This document shows, one piece after another, positions 20,401 to 32,800 of a stretch of 64,000 bases of DNA; the first letter of the stretch is position 1, and each line of letters opens with the position of its first letter. The DNA is from Aquila chrysaetos chrysaetos (Eukaryota > Chordata > Aves > Accipitriformes > Accipitridae): positions 1,898,453 to 1,962,452 of the forward strand of contig NC_044008.1 in assembly GCF_900496995.4 (NCBI RefSeq). Reading direction: 5' to 3'. The position numbers and the translations under genes are program-made. Below the pieces are notes generated by a model that was not told the origin of the DNA, ran no database searches, and saw only the letters and a program-made list of their open reading frames with translations.

Positions 20401-23400
20401 TCAGCAGCCTCTCAGGGATGTTGTGAATGCAGCAAATAGTCAATGTTTCAGTAGATGTTGGAGCAGGGAACAGGGTGATCTGGCCTTGCCCAACCTCTTA
20501 CACAAGTGAACACGGTGTGCCGAATGATGGGTCAATGGTTGCGTTGCATGAACGTGTGTTCGGCTGTGCCGGGCAATAAGCCTGGCAGGTGCTTGGAGGG
20601 GAGCACACCCAAGATTTCAGGTACTTTTGGCAATGAGATCCGTGGTGCTGTGTCTGCACAGCGATGCGCATCATGGACATTCTGTGTGATCGTCCATCTG
20701 AGCTAATAAATTTATGGAGAGGCTGATTCCCAATCCTGGCTGGTATTTGCACAGCCCATTTCTGTACTCAGCTCCCCAGTGCCCAGGCTCTGGTTTAGCT
20801 CTGCTGACCTCGTCAGGTGTATTTTCGCATGCTGGGGTAGTCATAGCCTTAGCAGGAAAGATTTGCAAACAAAGGAAAAAAGGAGAAAGAACAATGAGGT
20901 GACAATGTGACAGCTCACTTATAAGTCACTTATTACTCAAAGCAATGCTGCAGGTCAGTAACATGCCGTTACAGATACTTCACCCATCCTAAGAATTTGG
21001 TACTGCAGCAGCAGAGAGTGCAAAGTGCTACTACCCAGTAAAAAAATTAAGGCACGAGGAAGAGTAAGTGATTTTTCTGGCGTCCTACAGTCAGTAAGGG
21101 CAGTGTCGACGGCAGTCTCGTGCTCTGACCGCGTAGCAGTGTATCTCCGATTTGCCAGATCCACTGATTTTTCTAGCTCCTGCTGACATATCAAAGACTG
21201 GAATTCTTGCTGGTGTTGCTAGTCCTAAACACAGCTAGGAGTGAGATTTTTTCATTCTTTGTGTTCCCATGCCGTAGTGGTCAGGCAAGGTGAGACAGAA
21301 ATATCTGTGCAGGGTCGGTGTCCCCAGTTGCCCTGTGAGGGTATAAGATGAACCATGTAACCGTGTGCCTTGACCTAGCAGACACAAAAAGGGCTCTGAG
21401 CTTCTGCGGCATCTGTAAGGAAGAGCAGATCCACAGGCAGAGCGCCCGGCTTTCTCCGTCAAGTGTGACTGTTCGGCCACCACGACAACGAAACACGAGG
21501 ATTCTAGTATTAGGAATTATTTCTGATGAGGAAAGGTAGGATTTCTGGTGAGAGCTCCTTTCTCAATGATCTATTCCTGTTTAATCTATTAGAAAAACAA
21601 GGAATTTGAGGGAATTTTGTCATCATTTTGCTGGGGAGAGTAACAACTGGAGCCTCTGGAGGTCAGACCATTTCTAACTGGAGTTTCTATGTTGCTGTTT
21701 GGTGCCTCCTGCCTTTTGGGGCGGTGGCACGTGTGGTCTGTGCAAGAGGAGAGCCTATGACCTAACTGTGGTGGGGACCTAGTTCCTGGCAATACCCTAT
21801 TTTGGCTTCTTTGAAAGAATGAGTCATAAAGTTCTGGCATACTTGCAAGTCTAAAATAAAGAAGTAGTCATCTGAAGACCTATTTCCACTTTTATTCAGA
21901 AAAAAATGAATGATGCCTGCAGACGCTGTCAGTCACTCTGTGAAAGAAAATAGTCGCAATGAAATGAGTCAACTGGGAGGTGGAAGAAGCAGTTCCTGAA
22001 AATGACAGTGTCCTCCTGCTGAAAGACAACACACAACAATAAAGCAAATAATTAGGTTTGAAATCATTCTTGACTGTGTGGGGCAGCATCAGGAGTCCCA
22101 GCACTGCGTGAAGTCTACAAACATAGCCTGCAGATGCTGGATGGCATAGGACCTGCGGGCTCCCTCCCCTTTTCCTGCCATGTGTGAATCATGGGACAGC
22201 AGATGACACAAATACATGGAAACACTGAGTTTCTCTTTGATTTTATCCTATTTCCTTATGTGGCATGAGAGAGTGGTTTGGTTTTCACTTGGTTTCCGAT
22301 GGAAACAAGGCTTGTGACCGTACTATTTCTGTCAGTCTGTCTCTTCCACTAACTTTTGAAGCCATTAGCCAGTTTCAGCCCAATTTGACAGCAAGATAGT
22401 GGTTTCACAGACCAATTTCTTCAATTTTCTAGAAAATCAGTGGTCTGCTGGAGGACCCTCTTCCTCTTCTGCTCATGAGAACATCCAAAGGGTAAACCGT
22501 CCCCTTAGCTGCTGCGGAGGGAGTCCAGCTGGGACTGGGAGGGGGTCACCAGTGGCTCAAGGTAGTTCTGAATAAGTGTTTGCATTTGCGTAGACCTCAA
22601 AGCAAAACCATGAAGCCCATGGCTGGCTGATGCCCAGCATGACTGTTCTTTCATCGGCACGGCTGTTGGGACAGATTAAAGCAGGTCCAAGAGGTAAAAT
22701 GCAAGCACGTGGAAATATCATGGGTGCCTTTTGGGAGGGCGCTGAAAACCCTGGTGTTCCTCTGCTGTGGAGACTTTGGACAGACGTGTCCAGAGGGGAG
22801 AGGGGCAACTGCAGAAACCGAGAGGAACTGCAGGCAAGTGGCTACAGCAGGGAGAAGAGGCGAGATGGGCTTCTGTCACAGTGGGATCCTAGCATGGTTT
22901 TATTTCAAGGTGAAGTTTGCCTTCCCAGGTAGTGCTTTCAGGAATGAAGCAGAGCAGGACTGGTCCTGACTGATCTTTTTGTACAAGTCTGTGCCAAGAA
23001 ATTGCCTGGTTTTGAACAGAAACGAGCCTGAACCAGAAGCCTCCCTAGAAGCAGCATCACCAGGCCAATCTGGAGGGTCAGATAGGCCCCAGCATTTGGC
23101 GTTTGAGGAACTTTTGAAGTGCTGTGGTAAAATATTGGGTTCAGAGCCATTTGGGTTGGGAAGTATTGCCCAGGACCTTAACTGAAAGAGAAAGTGGGAA
23201 AAGAGAACTTGTGGGCTTGTTTGACCTCTTTGGTAACCTGTCATGTTTGGTAATTCTTGCTGGTATGCCCAGAAAAACTGCAGAGGTCTTTTTAAAGGTG
23301 TTATGTTCAGACCATGAAAAGTTTATGCAAAGACTTCTGGGCACCTGAGAAGGGGTGGGAGCAGGCAGCTAGCTCAGAAATGGCTGCTGCACATGACCAC

Positions 23401-26400
23401 AAAGTTTGAGCCCTTCTGGTTTAATCCAGGTGGACAGAAAGAGGTTTGCTCCCACTCATTTCTGCTCTACTCTTATTTTCTGTAAAAATTTTCTATTTTC
23501 AAACCAAACTGCAAGGAAAAGCATGAAATGCAAAGTCAGGAACTTCTTGACCCAAGAATAACAACAGTTTATTCTACAACACTGTCAAAGTGTATGTCAT
23601 CCCCCATAAAGCTGTCTTGCCCCATCCTTCACTCAACTCAAGCAAAACTCCCATAATCACTTTGGGATCTTGCAGCAAGAGAACCAGATTTTGCCCAAGA
23701 CCTTTAATTTTGTCATGTCTTTCAGTAATAGGGGAAAGTCTTCAAAAACACCACTGCAAATACTATCTCCAGCTCTATACAGATGCAGGAATCCTCCAGC
23801 ACAATGGTACGAGTATGCGGTTTCTCTGAGAATGTCTGTAACATTTCTCATATGCTTTGCAAGTCTGCAGGTGACAGACAGATTGAGATTAAATGCAGAG
23901 GATTATTCCTCCCAGAGAAATAGCTGATTGAGTCTTCTCCCTCAAAATCTTCCTTCTTACCTTCCCAGCATACGCTTATCTAGATAGGCCAGCACATTTT
24001 CCGAGCCTACTGATCTGTCAAGAGTCTTTCATCTCTTCGAGGAAATCCCAAATAACTCTCCACTTCACGACATGCCCATTAGTGACATGCTGCTTCTTGT
24101 GTTTGCTGGAGAATGCGTTGTATATTCATTGCCATTGAACTCCGGTATCTGCTCACGGTGTATTCATGCAGCGTACACCTCCTGCAGTAAAGCACAGTTA
24201 AGATTTTCGGTTTCTGGTTTGATTTATTCTTGTGTTTGGTTTCTTGGCTATTTTGGCATCTTGCAACTTCCTAAGAAACCAACCTCTTGATTGAGTTGTG
24301 ATGACAAACATTTAAATAGTTCTAGCGGCATTGGGGAATCTGAACAAAAGTTGTTCAAACAAACAAACAACCCCCTACAAAAGCCTCTAACAAAACCCAG
24401 CTTGTTTTACAGTGTTTTCACAACGGTGTAAAACCACACACTGCACAGGCAGCTACAAGGTCCACTCAGGAAATGAGTCAAAGATGACAAGAATGTGACA
24501 AAGTGCAGATGAGCATTTTCAGTGGTGAGCAAGTGATTTTTTTTTTAAGTCCCTTTACCAATTTTTCCCCATTTTTTAAAAATCATTATTGAGGTAGTTA
24601 TTAAAAATTAATAGCTGTGCTGCTTATCCTATATTTTTGCAATGTAAGCCTGACAGTCTCTGAAGAGAGAGTCTAAACACCAATTATTACTCCTTACCAG
24701 GCGTAAGACTGGAGTGAGGAGATACAAGCTCTTTCTATAACCAAAATGTTACTGTTTGATCATGGCAAAACGAGGCCGTGTGTTCAAGACCATGCAGATC
24801 TCCTAAACAGAGTATCTTTTTCTTCTTTTGCAGTAATCAGTCCTGTAGTAATTAAACATAGGGAGCATTTTCAATTGTTATTATCTTCAGAGCTGATAAC
24901 GGCTTGTGTGAGGCTGGAGTTGGTCGTACCAGTCTTATTTCAGACTATCTGCACATGCAGGCAAGTGATCCTGTTCAGCTAAGTGATATTTACAGTGGAT
25001 TACTTTCTCATAGATGGAAATTTATATTGTATCCATGATCCTCCTCCACAACCACTTCTTTCCCACTTTGACTGTGCTATTTCCAACCTCTAATCTATCT
25101 CCTTCCATGCAATCCTGCATTCTCCCTACAGAAGAGCCAGGTGAGGCTAAAGAGGTGCTGGCTGGTCTCAGAGAATAAAGTTTCTCCTGCCGTGAGCCAC
25201 ATCAGCCCATTCAGTGACGCTTAAACTCCTCCATCAGGCAGATGTTATAAATCAGTAATATCCATATTTTATGGAGGAGAAAACTGAGGCAGTGAGTGGT
25301 TTGCTGGAGGCCAGATAAGGAATTTGGGAAGGTTAAAATGTCATTGTTCTTAGCCTTCTGCTTTCAGGTGTTGTGTATATAGGGATATGTTTTGAAATAG
25401 GAACACTTACTCCTGATCTTATCAAACTGAGGCAGACACAGCACTTACCTCTTCATATTATTGTCTGTATAATAATTTCATTATCTACAGCTGATTAACC
25501 CCCAGCACTGTCTGAACTGCAGCTGACGTTATATGCAGGTCCGCAGAGTATTTCCATCTCTACCTGGCACTACCTGCTATTCTCCTGCACTAAACAGATG
25601 AGTTTATCCACTTCTTAAATTCATCCCTGGACCCACCTTGGGGCAAGAAGTGAGAGAATTTACATGGTTTTCCAAGATCACTTCCAGCCCTGTTGTCTGG
25701 GTTTCTGTTACAGTGCTGGCATGCCAGCTCTTTGCATCTTTAAATAGGGAATGGAAACCCTGAAAAATTTAAACACAATCACACAGCTCTCTCGTCCTGC
25801 CTTTGAGGGTGGAATGAATGGCTGCAACATACAGACATAAAAAATAACACCTCATGTTTTGAGAGGTCCAATCCTGGGCTAATCCTCATACTGTTGCAGC
25901 TGACAGGGTGTAGCAATTTTAGTTTTTATGCAGTTAGTGCAGACACACTTGATTTTCTTACTACATGAAAGCAGCAGCATGTCTACCACTTGACCGGAAG
26001 TGTTGACCAGAAGTTTCCCACTGGAGTTACTTAATATCATCCTCCAGCAAAGGAAAATTTGTTTCCTTCAAAATTAATATTTTCAGGAGAAAAATGTCCA
26101 CTACTGGAAAACATTGATTTTTCCATCAAAGTGGAGAACAAGCACAGGGCAGATTTCTATTTTAGAAGTGTAGTCACTGCAGAAGAGCAAGAAGCAGTAG
26201 AATTTTACTTTTTCTAAAAATCTAATTTTAATGTTTGGGTTTTTTAAAAAAATATGGTTTCATCTTTTATCCTGCTGTGGATGGAAGGGGGAAGCAGGTG
26301 TTCTTCAGCTTCCTGTGTACCCTGGAGCATAGCTCCCAAACACTTGAGAAGCGCACATACAAATGCAAAGCAGGTGGGCAAAATGAAAAACATGAACAGA

Positions 26401-28140
26401 ATTGCAAATGTACGGCAGGACCATGAACTGAAGGAATCCTGCAGAATCTCTCCTTGGAGGAGCAGCTCTCCTTGCAGATCTACTCCTGCAGAGATTGGTT
26501 GGGGTGAAGGGGATTTTTTTGGTCTCTGTTTTTAATCCATTTCTTATGTCTCCGTGCTTACTTACTCCAGCAATTTGGGAAGGACGTCAGGGGAAAACTA
26601 CAAGACTGGGAGTGTAATAAAAGTAGGACACACAACAAAGCTGATACACGCTTCTTCTTTCAAGACCTGGATGTAAATGAGAAAAGGTTAACAACACTAT
26701 TGCATGGCACTTGCGCAAGCTTGACAAAGCTTGGCTCCGCTAACGAAAATTCAAGGTTGTCAGTGTTTTGAGTTTGTGGCACCTTTTTGAGAGTTCAGGA
26801 AGTGCAGAGTCAAGTTGCACTTCTCAAAACAGCACCCAGATTTAACTCCTTGCCCACACAGGCGCCAACCCACAGGTCTGGTTTCTCTTTGGGTAAATTG
26901 CTTTGCCAAGGCAAAACAAACATACAGGCACCAAGGCCTCTTACAAAGTCCTCATAAATATCAGCTACGTAAATAATCCATTGGGAATTAGGACAACAAA
27001 TGCTTTGTATTTCTGGATGTGACTACGTGAGTGTGGGGCAGGAGGGGGAACCTGGCACGCAGGGGAAGAAAATCCACAGATGAACAGCGGAACGCTGTAC
27101 AGCCTTGTGTTCTTTCTCCTACGTCTCTGTTGCAAAGAACAGTAATTTACAGATGGAGGAGGAGGGGAAGGTGGAAGATGAAGTCTGTGTATTACCTGGC
27201 TGTTTGGTTTTAGTCCTAGGTGGTAAGATGGGAGAAACAGAGGAGAATGGGAAAGATTTTAGGGCAGTTGGTGACATTTATGTTCATATTCTGAGTGTGA
27301 TATGCTGACATTTGGCTCCTGCAGTTTGGTTGCTTTGGCTTCTCTCCCACTCCGTGACCCTGGGTAACTGATCAGCAATTTGTTGATGAGATGCAGTTGC
27401 TGTGCAGGGCTCCTGCACCGAGGAAAAGGATATACTTGGAGCCATGTCCCTGCAGCAGGTGAGCTGATGTGGTGGGGACCGGACACCCGAGACACCAGCT
27501 ACGCTGTTGATGATTTCATCAGCATGATCAAGCCTGGTACGTGGACGTTTCCTGCAGGTTCTGCTGCTGCCTCCATGTGGGCACAGTTATTTTGGAAGCT
27601 TTAAAATAAAGATTTTAAGGAATGCATCTTACCCTAGCTCCCAACCTGAGAGAGCAGAAATCTGGGGTAGACAGCGGAGAAGTGGTAGAGAAGGGCTGCA
27701 CTCTCCTGGGTGAAGCAAGTGGGAATCAAGCGATTCAGGCTGTAGTTTCAGCCTTGCACTGATTTCTTTTTGTCATCTTTGGCAAATCACTTCACCTTTC
27801 TGTGCTTCTGTTTCTGCTGTCTTACCTGCTAGTAAATTTTGCAGAGCCGCCATTGACAGGATGACCCAGCAAAACTGGGGAGCTCAACCATTATACAAAT
27901 AGCTAAGAAATGCCAGCCCTTACGGAGAGGCCAGGAGGCCTGGCTCCCTGCTCCGCGTTGCACGTATGACACGCTGTTTCCAGGAGGTAATATCATCAAT
28001 GACATAATTACCAGTGAACTCACTCTGGTCCTGGTGACTCTGGAAGAGCAGCTCACTTAGCCCTGGGACCTGAGTGGACTCTGCTGCCGTCTGGGACCCA
28101 GGGAAAACAGTCCCACCACATTTTTGGCAAACAAGTTGCC
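20400..28140. other. TASOR2-ASB13 intergenic DNA, no gene seen
   Basis: Ordinary AT-moderate DNA between two divergent genes. I find no open frame with family resemblance, no RNA gene and no clear repeat. Distal regulatory elements cannot be excluded, since conservation cannot be judged here. Confidence 0.6.
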
Positions 28141-28469
28141 CCACTTCTACCCCCCCCCCAGTGCTCTCTCCAGTCTGCTCCAGCACACCCCAAGCCTCTC
28201 TTTGCCACAGCAACTCCCCCAAACACATTCTCACCCGGCTCCTGCACCCCATCCCACGGCTGCACGGCGGCCGTCCCAGCCTGTCCTTTCCCTCCACGCT
28301 GAGCCCCCTCCCCAGCTCTCCTCAATCCCCAGACCCCCAGCCCTACCTCCCCCCAAAACACCCTGTGTCCCCAGATCACCTTCCCAGCACCTCCCCGTGT
28401 CCTACACCAGTTTCATGGGCCCCTCCAGCCCCCCCTACCTGCTGTCAGCACCCTGGTTTCTTTGCACCA

Positions 28470-29570
28470 GTGCCACCACTACCCCCTCCCCACACACACA
28501 CCAGTGATCCCAGTATCCCTTCCCACACTCCAGTTCCCCCAAAGACTGCTTTCCCACATGCACCAGTACCCCTTCCTCACGCCCCAGATGCCACCTGCCC
28601 ACACACACCAGTGCCCCAGTACCACATCTGCATACACCAATGCTCCCAATATCCCCCTCCCACCACACACCAGTACCCTCCTCCCCACATACACCAGTCC
28701 CCCCAGTACCCATTCCCCCCATACAGCAGTGTCCCCAGTACCCGCTTCCCACATACACCAGTGTGCCAGTACCCCCTCCCCACATATACCAGTACATTCA
28801 CTATCCCTCCCACCACACCAGTGCCCCCGGTATCCCCTTCCACCCCCAGTCCCCCAAGTACCCTTCCCCACATATACCAGTGCCCACAGCACCCCCTCCC
28901 AGCACACACCAGTACCTCCACTACCCCTTCTCCTCCAATTAGTACTCCCCCCCCCCCCGTACACCAGTACTTCCAGCAATCCCAGTCTCCCCCCCAGTAC
29001 CCCCTCCCCCCATACACCAGCACTTCCAGCAATCCCAGTCTGCCCTCCCAGTACCCCCTCCCCCCCATACACCAGCACTTCCAGCAATCCCAGTCTCCCC
29101 CCCCAGTACCCCCTCCCCCCCATACACCAGCACTTCCAGCAATCCCAGTCTCCCCTCCCAGTACCCCCTCCCCCCATACACCAGCACTTCCAGCAATCCC
29201 AGTCTCCCCCCCCCAGTACCCCCCTCCCCCCATACACCAGCACTTCCAGCAATCCCAGTCTCCCCCCCCAGTACCCCCTCCCCCCATACACCAGCACTTC
29301 CAGCAATCCCAGTCTGCCCCCCCCAGTACCCCCTCCCCCCATACACCAGCACTTCCAGCAATCCCAGTCTCCCCTCCCAGTACCCCCTCCCCCCATACAC
29401 CAGCACTTCCAGCAGTCCCAGTCTCCCCTCCCAGTACCCCCTCCCCCCATACACCAGCACTTCCAGCAGTCCCAGTCTCCCCCCCAGTACCCCCTCCCCC
29501 CGTACACCAGCACTTCCAGCAGTCCCAGTCTCCCCCCACACCCGGTACCCGCAGTGCCCCCTCCCCGCAC
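28470..29570. repeat. C-rich minisatellite upstream of ASB13 (~54-bp unit)
   Basis: The core CATACACCAGCACTTCCAGC recurs at 29011, 29066, 29121 and 29175, spaced 54-55 bp, each with CAATCCCAGTCTCCC and a run like CAGTACCCCCTCCCCC. Less regular copies built on CACCAGTNCCCCCAGTACCC extend left to about 28470. The plus strand is almost G-free, so the minus strand is a long series of G runs. It ends about 170 bp before the ASB13 start codon. Long open frames on both strands here come from the absence of stops in the unit. Confidence 0.92.
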
Positions 29571-29830
29571 ACACCAGTACGCCCGCACCAGCGCTCCCAG
29601 CAGCCCGCCTCACCCGCGCCGCCCGGGGCACTACAACTCCCGGCGGCCGCCGCGGCCGGAGCCGGGGCCCGGGGGCGGAGCGGGACGGGACGGGACGGGA
29701 CGAACGGGGCGGAGGAGGCCGGAGCCGGCGGGCCCGGGCCATGGAGAGCCCCGCCAGCAGCGGGTCCCTGCGGGGCGAGATCAGTGCGTGGGTGGCGGCG
29801 GCGCGGTCGTGGGGTGGTTGGGCTTGGTCC
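29570..29830 (+). promoter_or_regulatory. ASB13: ASB13 CpG-island promoter
   Basis: This stretch is CpG-dense, with GGGACGGGACGGGACGGGAC near 29683-29703 and GGGGCGGAG at about 29706. It lies just before the start codon at 29741 and contains exon 1 and its donor. No TATA box is seen, which suits a broadly expressed gene. Confidence 0.8.
29741..29783 (+). CDS. ASB13: ASB13 exon 1 (coding part)
   Basis: Encodes MESPASSGSLRGEI plus one base; donor GTGCGT. The start context GGGCCATGG is a strong Kozak match. The leftover A joins GC of exon 2 to give Ser. Confidence 0.92.
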
Positions 29831-32800
29831 GCTCCGGGATGAGACGCGGGCGTTTAGCTGCGGGGCCGGTGTTAGCGTCGCGTTTTGGGGGTGGGCAGGG
29901 TGGTTTTGGGGGTGGGCAGGATGGTTCTGAGGGTGGACAGGGTGGTTTGGGGGTGGGCAGGCTGGTTTAGAGGGGCAGGATGGTTTTGGGGTGGGCAGGA
30001 TGGTTTAGGGGTGGACAGGCTGGTTTAGGGGGTGGGCAGGGTGGGTTACGGGTGGGCAGGATGGTTTTGGGGGTGGGCAGGGTGGTTTAGAGGTGGGCAG
30101 AATGGTTTTGGGGGTGGGCAGGATGTTTAGAGGTGGGCAGGGTGGTTTAGGGGTGGGCAGGATGGTTTTGGGGGTGGACGGGGTGGTTTAGAGGTGAGCA
30201 GGATGGTTTTGGGGGTGGGCAGAGTGGTTTTGGGGGTGGGCAGGATGGTTTAGAGGTGGGCAGAATGGTTTTGGGGGTGGGCAGGGGTGGGTTAGGGGTG
30301 GGCAGGATGGTTTTGGGGGTGGGCAGGATGGTTTAGAGGTGGGCAGAATGGTTTTGGGGGTGGGCAGGATGTTTAGAGGTGGGCAGGATGGTTTTGGGGG
30401 TGGGCAGGATGGTTTTGGGGGTGGACGGGGTGGTTTAGAGGTGGGCAGGGTGGTTTTGGGGGTGGGCAGAGTGGTTTTGGGGGTGGGCAGGATGGTTTAG
30501 AGGTGGGCAGAATGGTTTTGGGGGTGGGCAGGGTGGGTTAGGGGTGGGCAGGATGGTTTTGGGGGTGGGCAGGATGGTTTAGAGGTGGGCAGAATGGTTT
30601 GGGGGTGGGCAGGATGTTTAGAGGTGGGCAGGATGGTTTTGGGGGGTGGGCAGGATGGTTTTGGGGGTGGACGGGGTGGTTTAGAGGTGGGCAGGGTGGT
30701 TTTGGGGGTGGACAGGGTGGTTTTGGGAGCGAGCAGCCTCTCCCAAGGCAAGCGATGAGAGGAAGGTGAAGATGCTCTCGGGAGAGCCCCTGCTTCTGGG
30801 CATGGGGAATTATCATTGTTCCTCCGTGAACTAGCCTACGTGTGTGATCCGCAGAGGCGGTGTTGGGGAGCTGGAGGAGAGGGGATGGCTCGCTCCTTGG
30901 AGGGAGATGATGGGTGGGAGCCACGTAACACCCCAGAAGACCCAAACCCTGCCTCCTCCTACCAGGTTACCTCCGCAGGGCTGGAGGTGACAAAGCTGCT
31001 TGCACGGCTGCTGAGAAATCGTGACCCTGGGATGGGGCACAGCAGGCTGGAGCAGCGGGCCAAGCCCGCAGAGGGACCGTTACGGGTGCAAATCTGTGCT
31101 GCACGGCTGGTCCACTTGGTAGGGATGCTCTTGAGTTGCATCAGGGACCGGCCATGCTCCCCTGTGTTGTGCTTCAGCTGGCAAGGCTGAGCCGTTGAGT
31201 GTTGAGCGATGCTGTGCTGCAGATTTAGGAGGTCTGGCCCCAGCTGCAGTCTCCCTCCCGCTCCGTAATCCCAGGTGGAGCTGGCTGGATGTGGATGTGT
31301 GAGTGACGTCCATAGGGAATGATGATGTTACCTCTCACGTGAGCCTGCCCCGTAAGGAGCTGTGCAGTAGGAGGGAAGAAATCCGAGGAGCCTGCAGTTT
31401 GCAAGTTTGTTTTTTTGGGCTATATAATAAGCCCTTAATGCAATGCTGCTGGAGCTTATTCCTCCTATTCTTGGTCCTGTTGGTGACAAAGTGATGCTGC
31501 TCGGTGGCTGGCAATTTGACAGCTCCATCCTCGTTTGGACTTCTTGCTTCTCCTGACATAAACCACGAGAAGCTCCAGGGAAGGAAAAACAGCCTGCCCA
31601 GGGATATTGGCAAAGGGAATGAGGATCTAACAAGCAAATAAAAAAGCCTGCACATACTGTGTGCTGTGAAAATGAAAATGCTGGTCCTCATGATTCCCTT
31701 TCAGGGGGTGGTTTCAGTCCACTGTACACCTCAGCATTGTGTTATTCTTGGAGTCTGCGCCATCTTTCATAACCACTGGCTTCTGTTAGCATTTGCTGCT
31801 TTATGCTGGTAAATAAAATGCTGTGTTTAGGGATGGAGAGAGGACGGATGGTCAGTCTAACTGAAATACATAACAAGGTGTTTATTTTTTTAAAAAATAA
31901 GGCAAATCATCCTTTTTCTCCCACTCCACAGCTGTGAGTGCCTGCCTTGAAATGGGGGTCTTATGGACCTTGTATTCAAAGGGCAGGAACTATAGCTGTG
32001 AGGTCTGTTTTGCCGATGGTTTTTAGTATTGACCTGTATGCAGACAGTACCATACTGTTCATATAATGCCTGCTTTCGCAGGGTACCGAGGCCTGTGTTT
32101 TTACAGGGAGTATGCATTTATCTTGCTGAAGGATGTGTGAAAATGTGCGGGGCTGTTCTTTACTCATTGCTTCCTTCAAAGCTAAACACACCTGAAAGGA
32201 GATGATGATGTCAGTTAGTACTGGGAAGCTAAGCCCAGACTTGCCCCGGGTAAGTGTAGATGCTCAGCAAAGACGTTGAAGCTAGCAACTTCGCTGACAA
32301 AGCTCCGTTGACTTTTTGGGAAGATAGTTTTTAGGTGGGCTGAGTTGCTCTCTGAAGGTGTCCCATTTCCAGTGATTTTAGATGGAGCCAGGAGGACCAG
32401 TGCTCCTAATGCTAAACAGTTAAGAGCTTGATGGGATGAATATGGACCTAATGAATGCTGCTGGGTTTGTACTTGGATAAAGTTTCAAGCAGGTACAGCA
32501 AAGCATTTCAGAAACTGTAAGGGAACCCAGCATTACAAACAGTCCCTGCAAGGGTAGTGGTCAATGGGGAACCCACAAACATGAAGCACCTAACTTAAAA
32601 TCACATGCTGAGTGGGGACATGGTGTGGAATAAGTTTCTCGTTCCCAGCTCTCTCTTCTAGCTGCCCACCTGTGTTCCCCGTCTGCTTTTCTCCAGCACA
32701 GAGACCCGTTTGCTTCACATGTATGTATTGTTTTATTTATTTATGTATTTATTATTTTCTCTCTAGGCTTCTGGGCCGATCGAACACCGGTTCATGAAGC

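Noticed and set aside
28074-29930. 618-codon plus-strand frame of Pro/Ser/Thr-rich repeats running into ASB13 exon 1
   Set aside because: It follows the minisatellite, and its frames rotate with unit length. It then passes through the ASB13 exon 1 region in another frame and on across the intron donor. No family resemblance.
29880-30735. Regular spacing suggestive of a CRISPR-like array
   Set aside because: Units are contiguous with no unique spacers, and the genome is a vertebrate's. It is a minisatellite.
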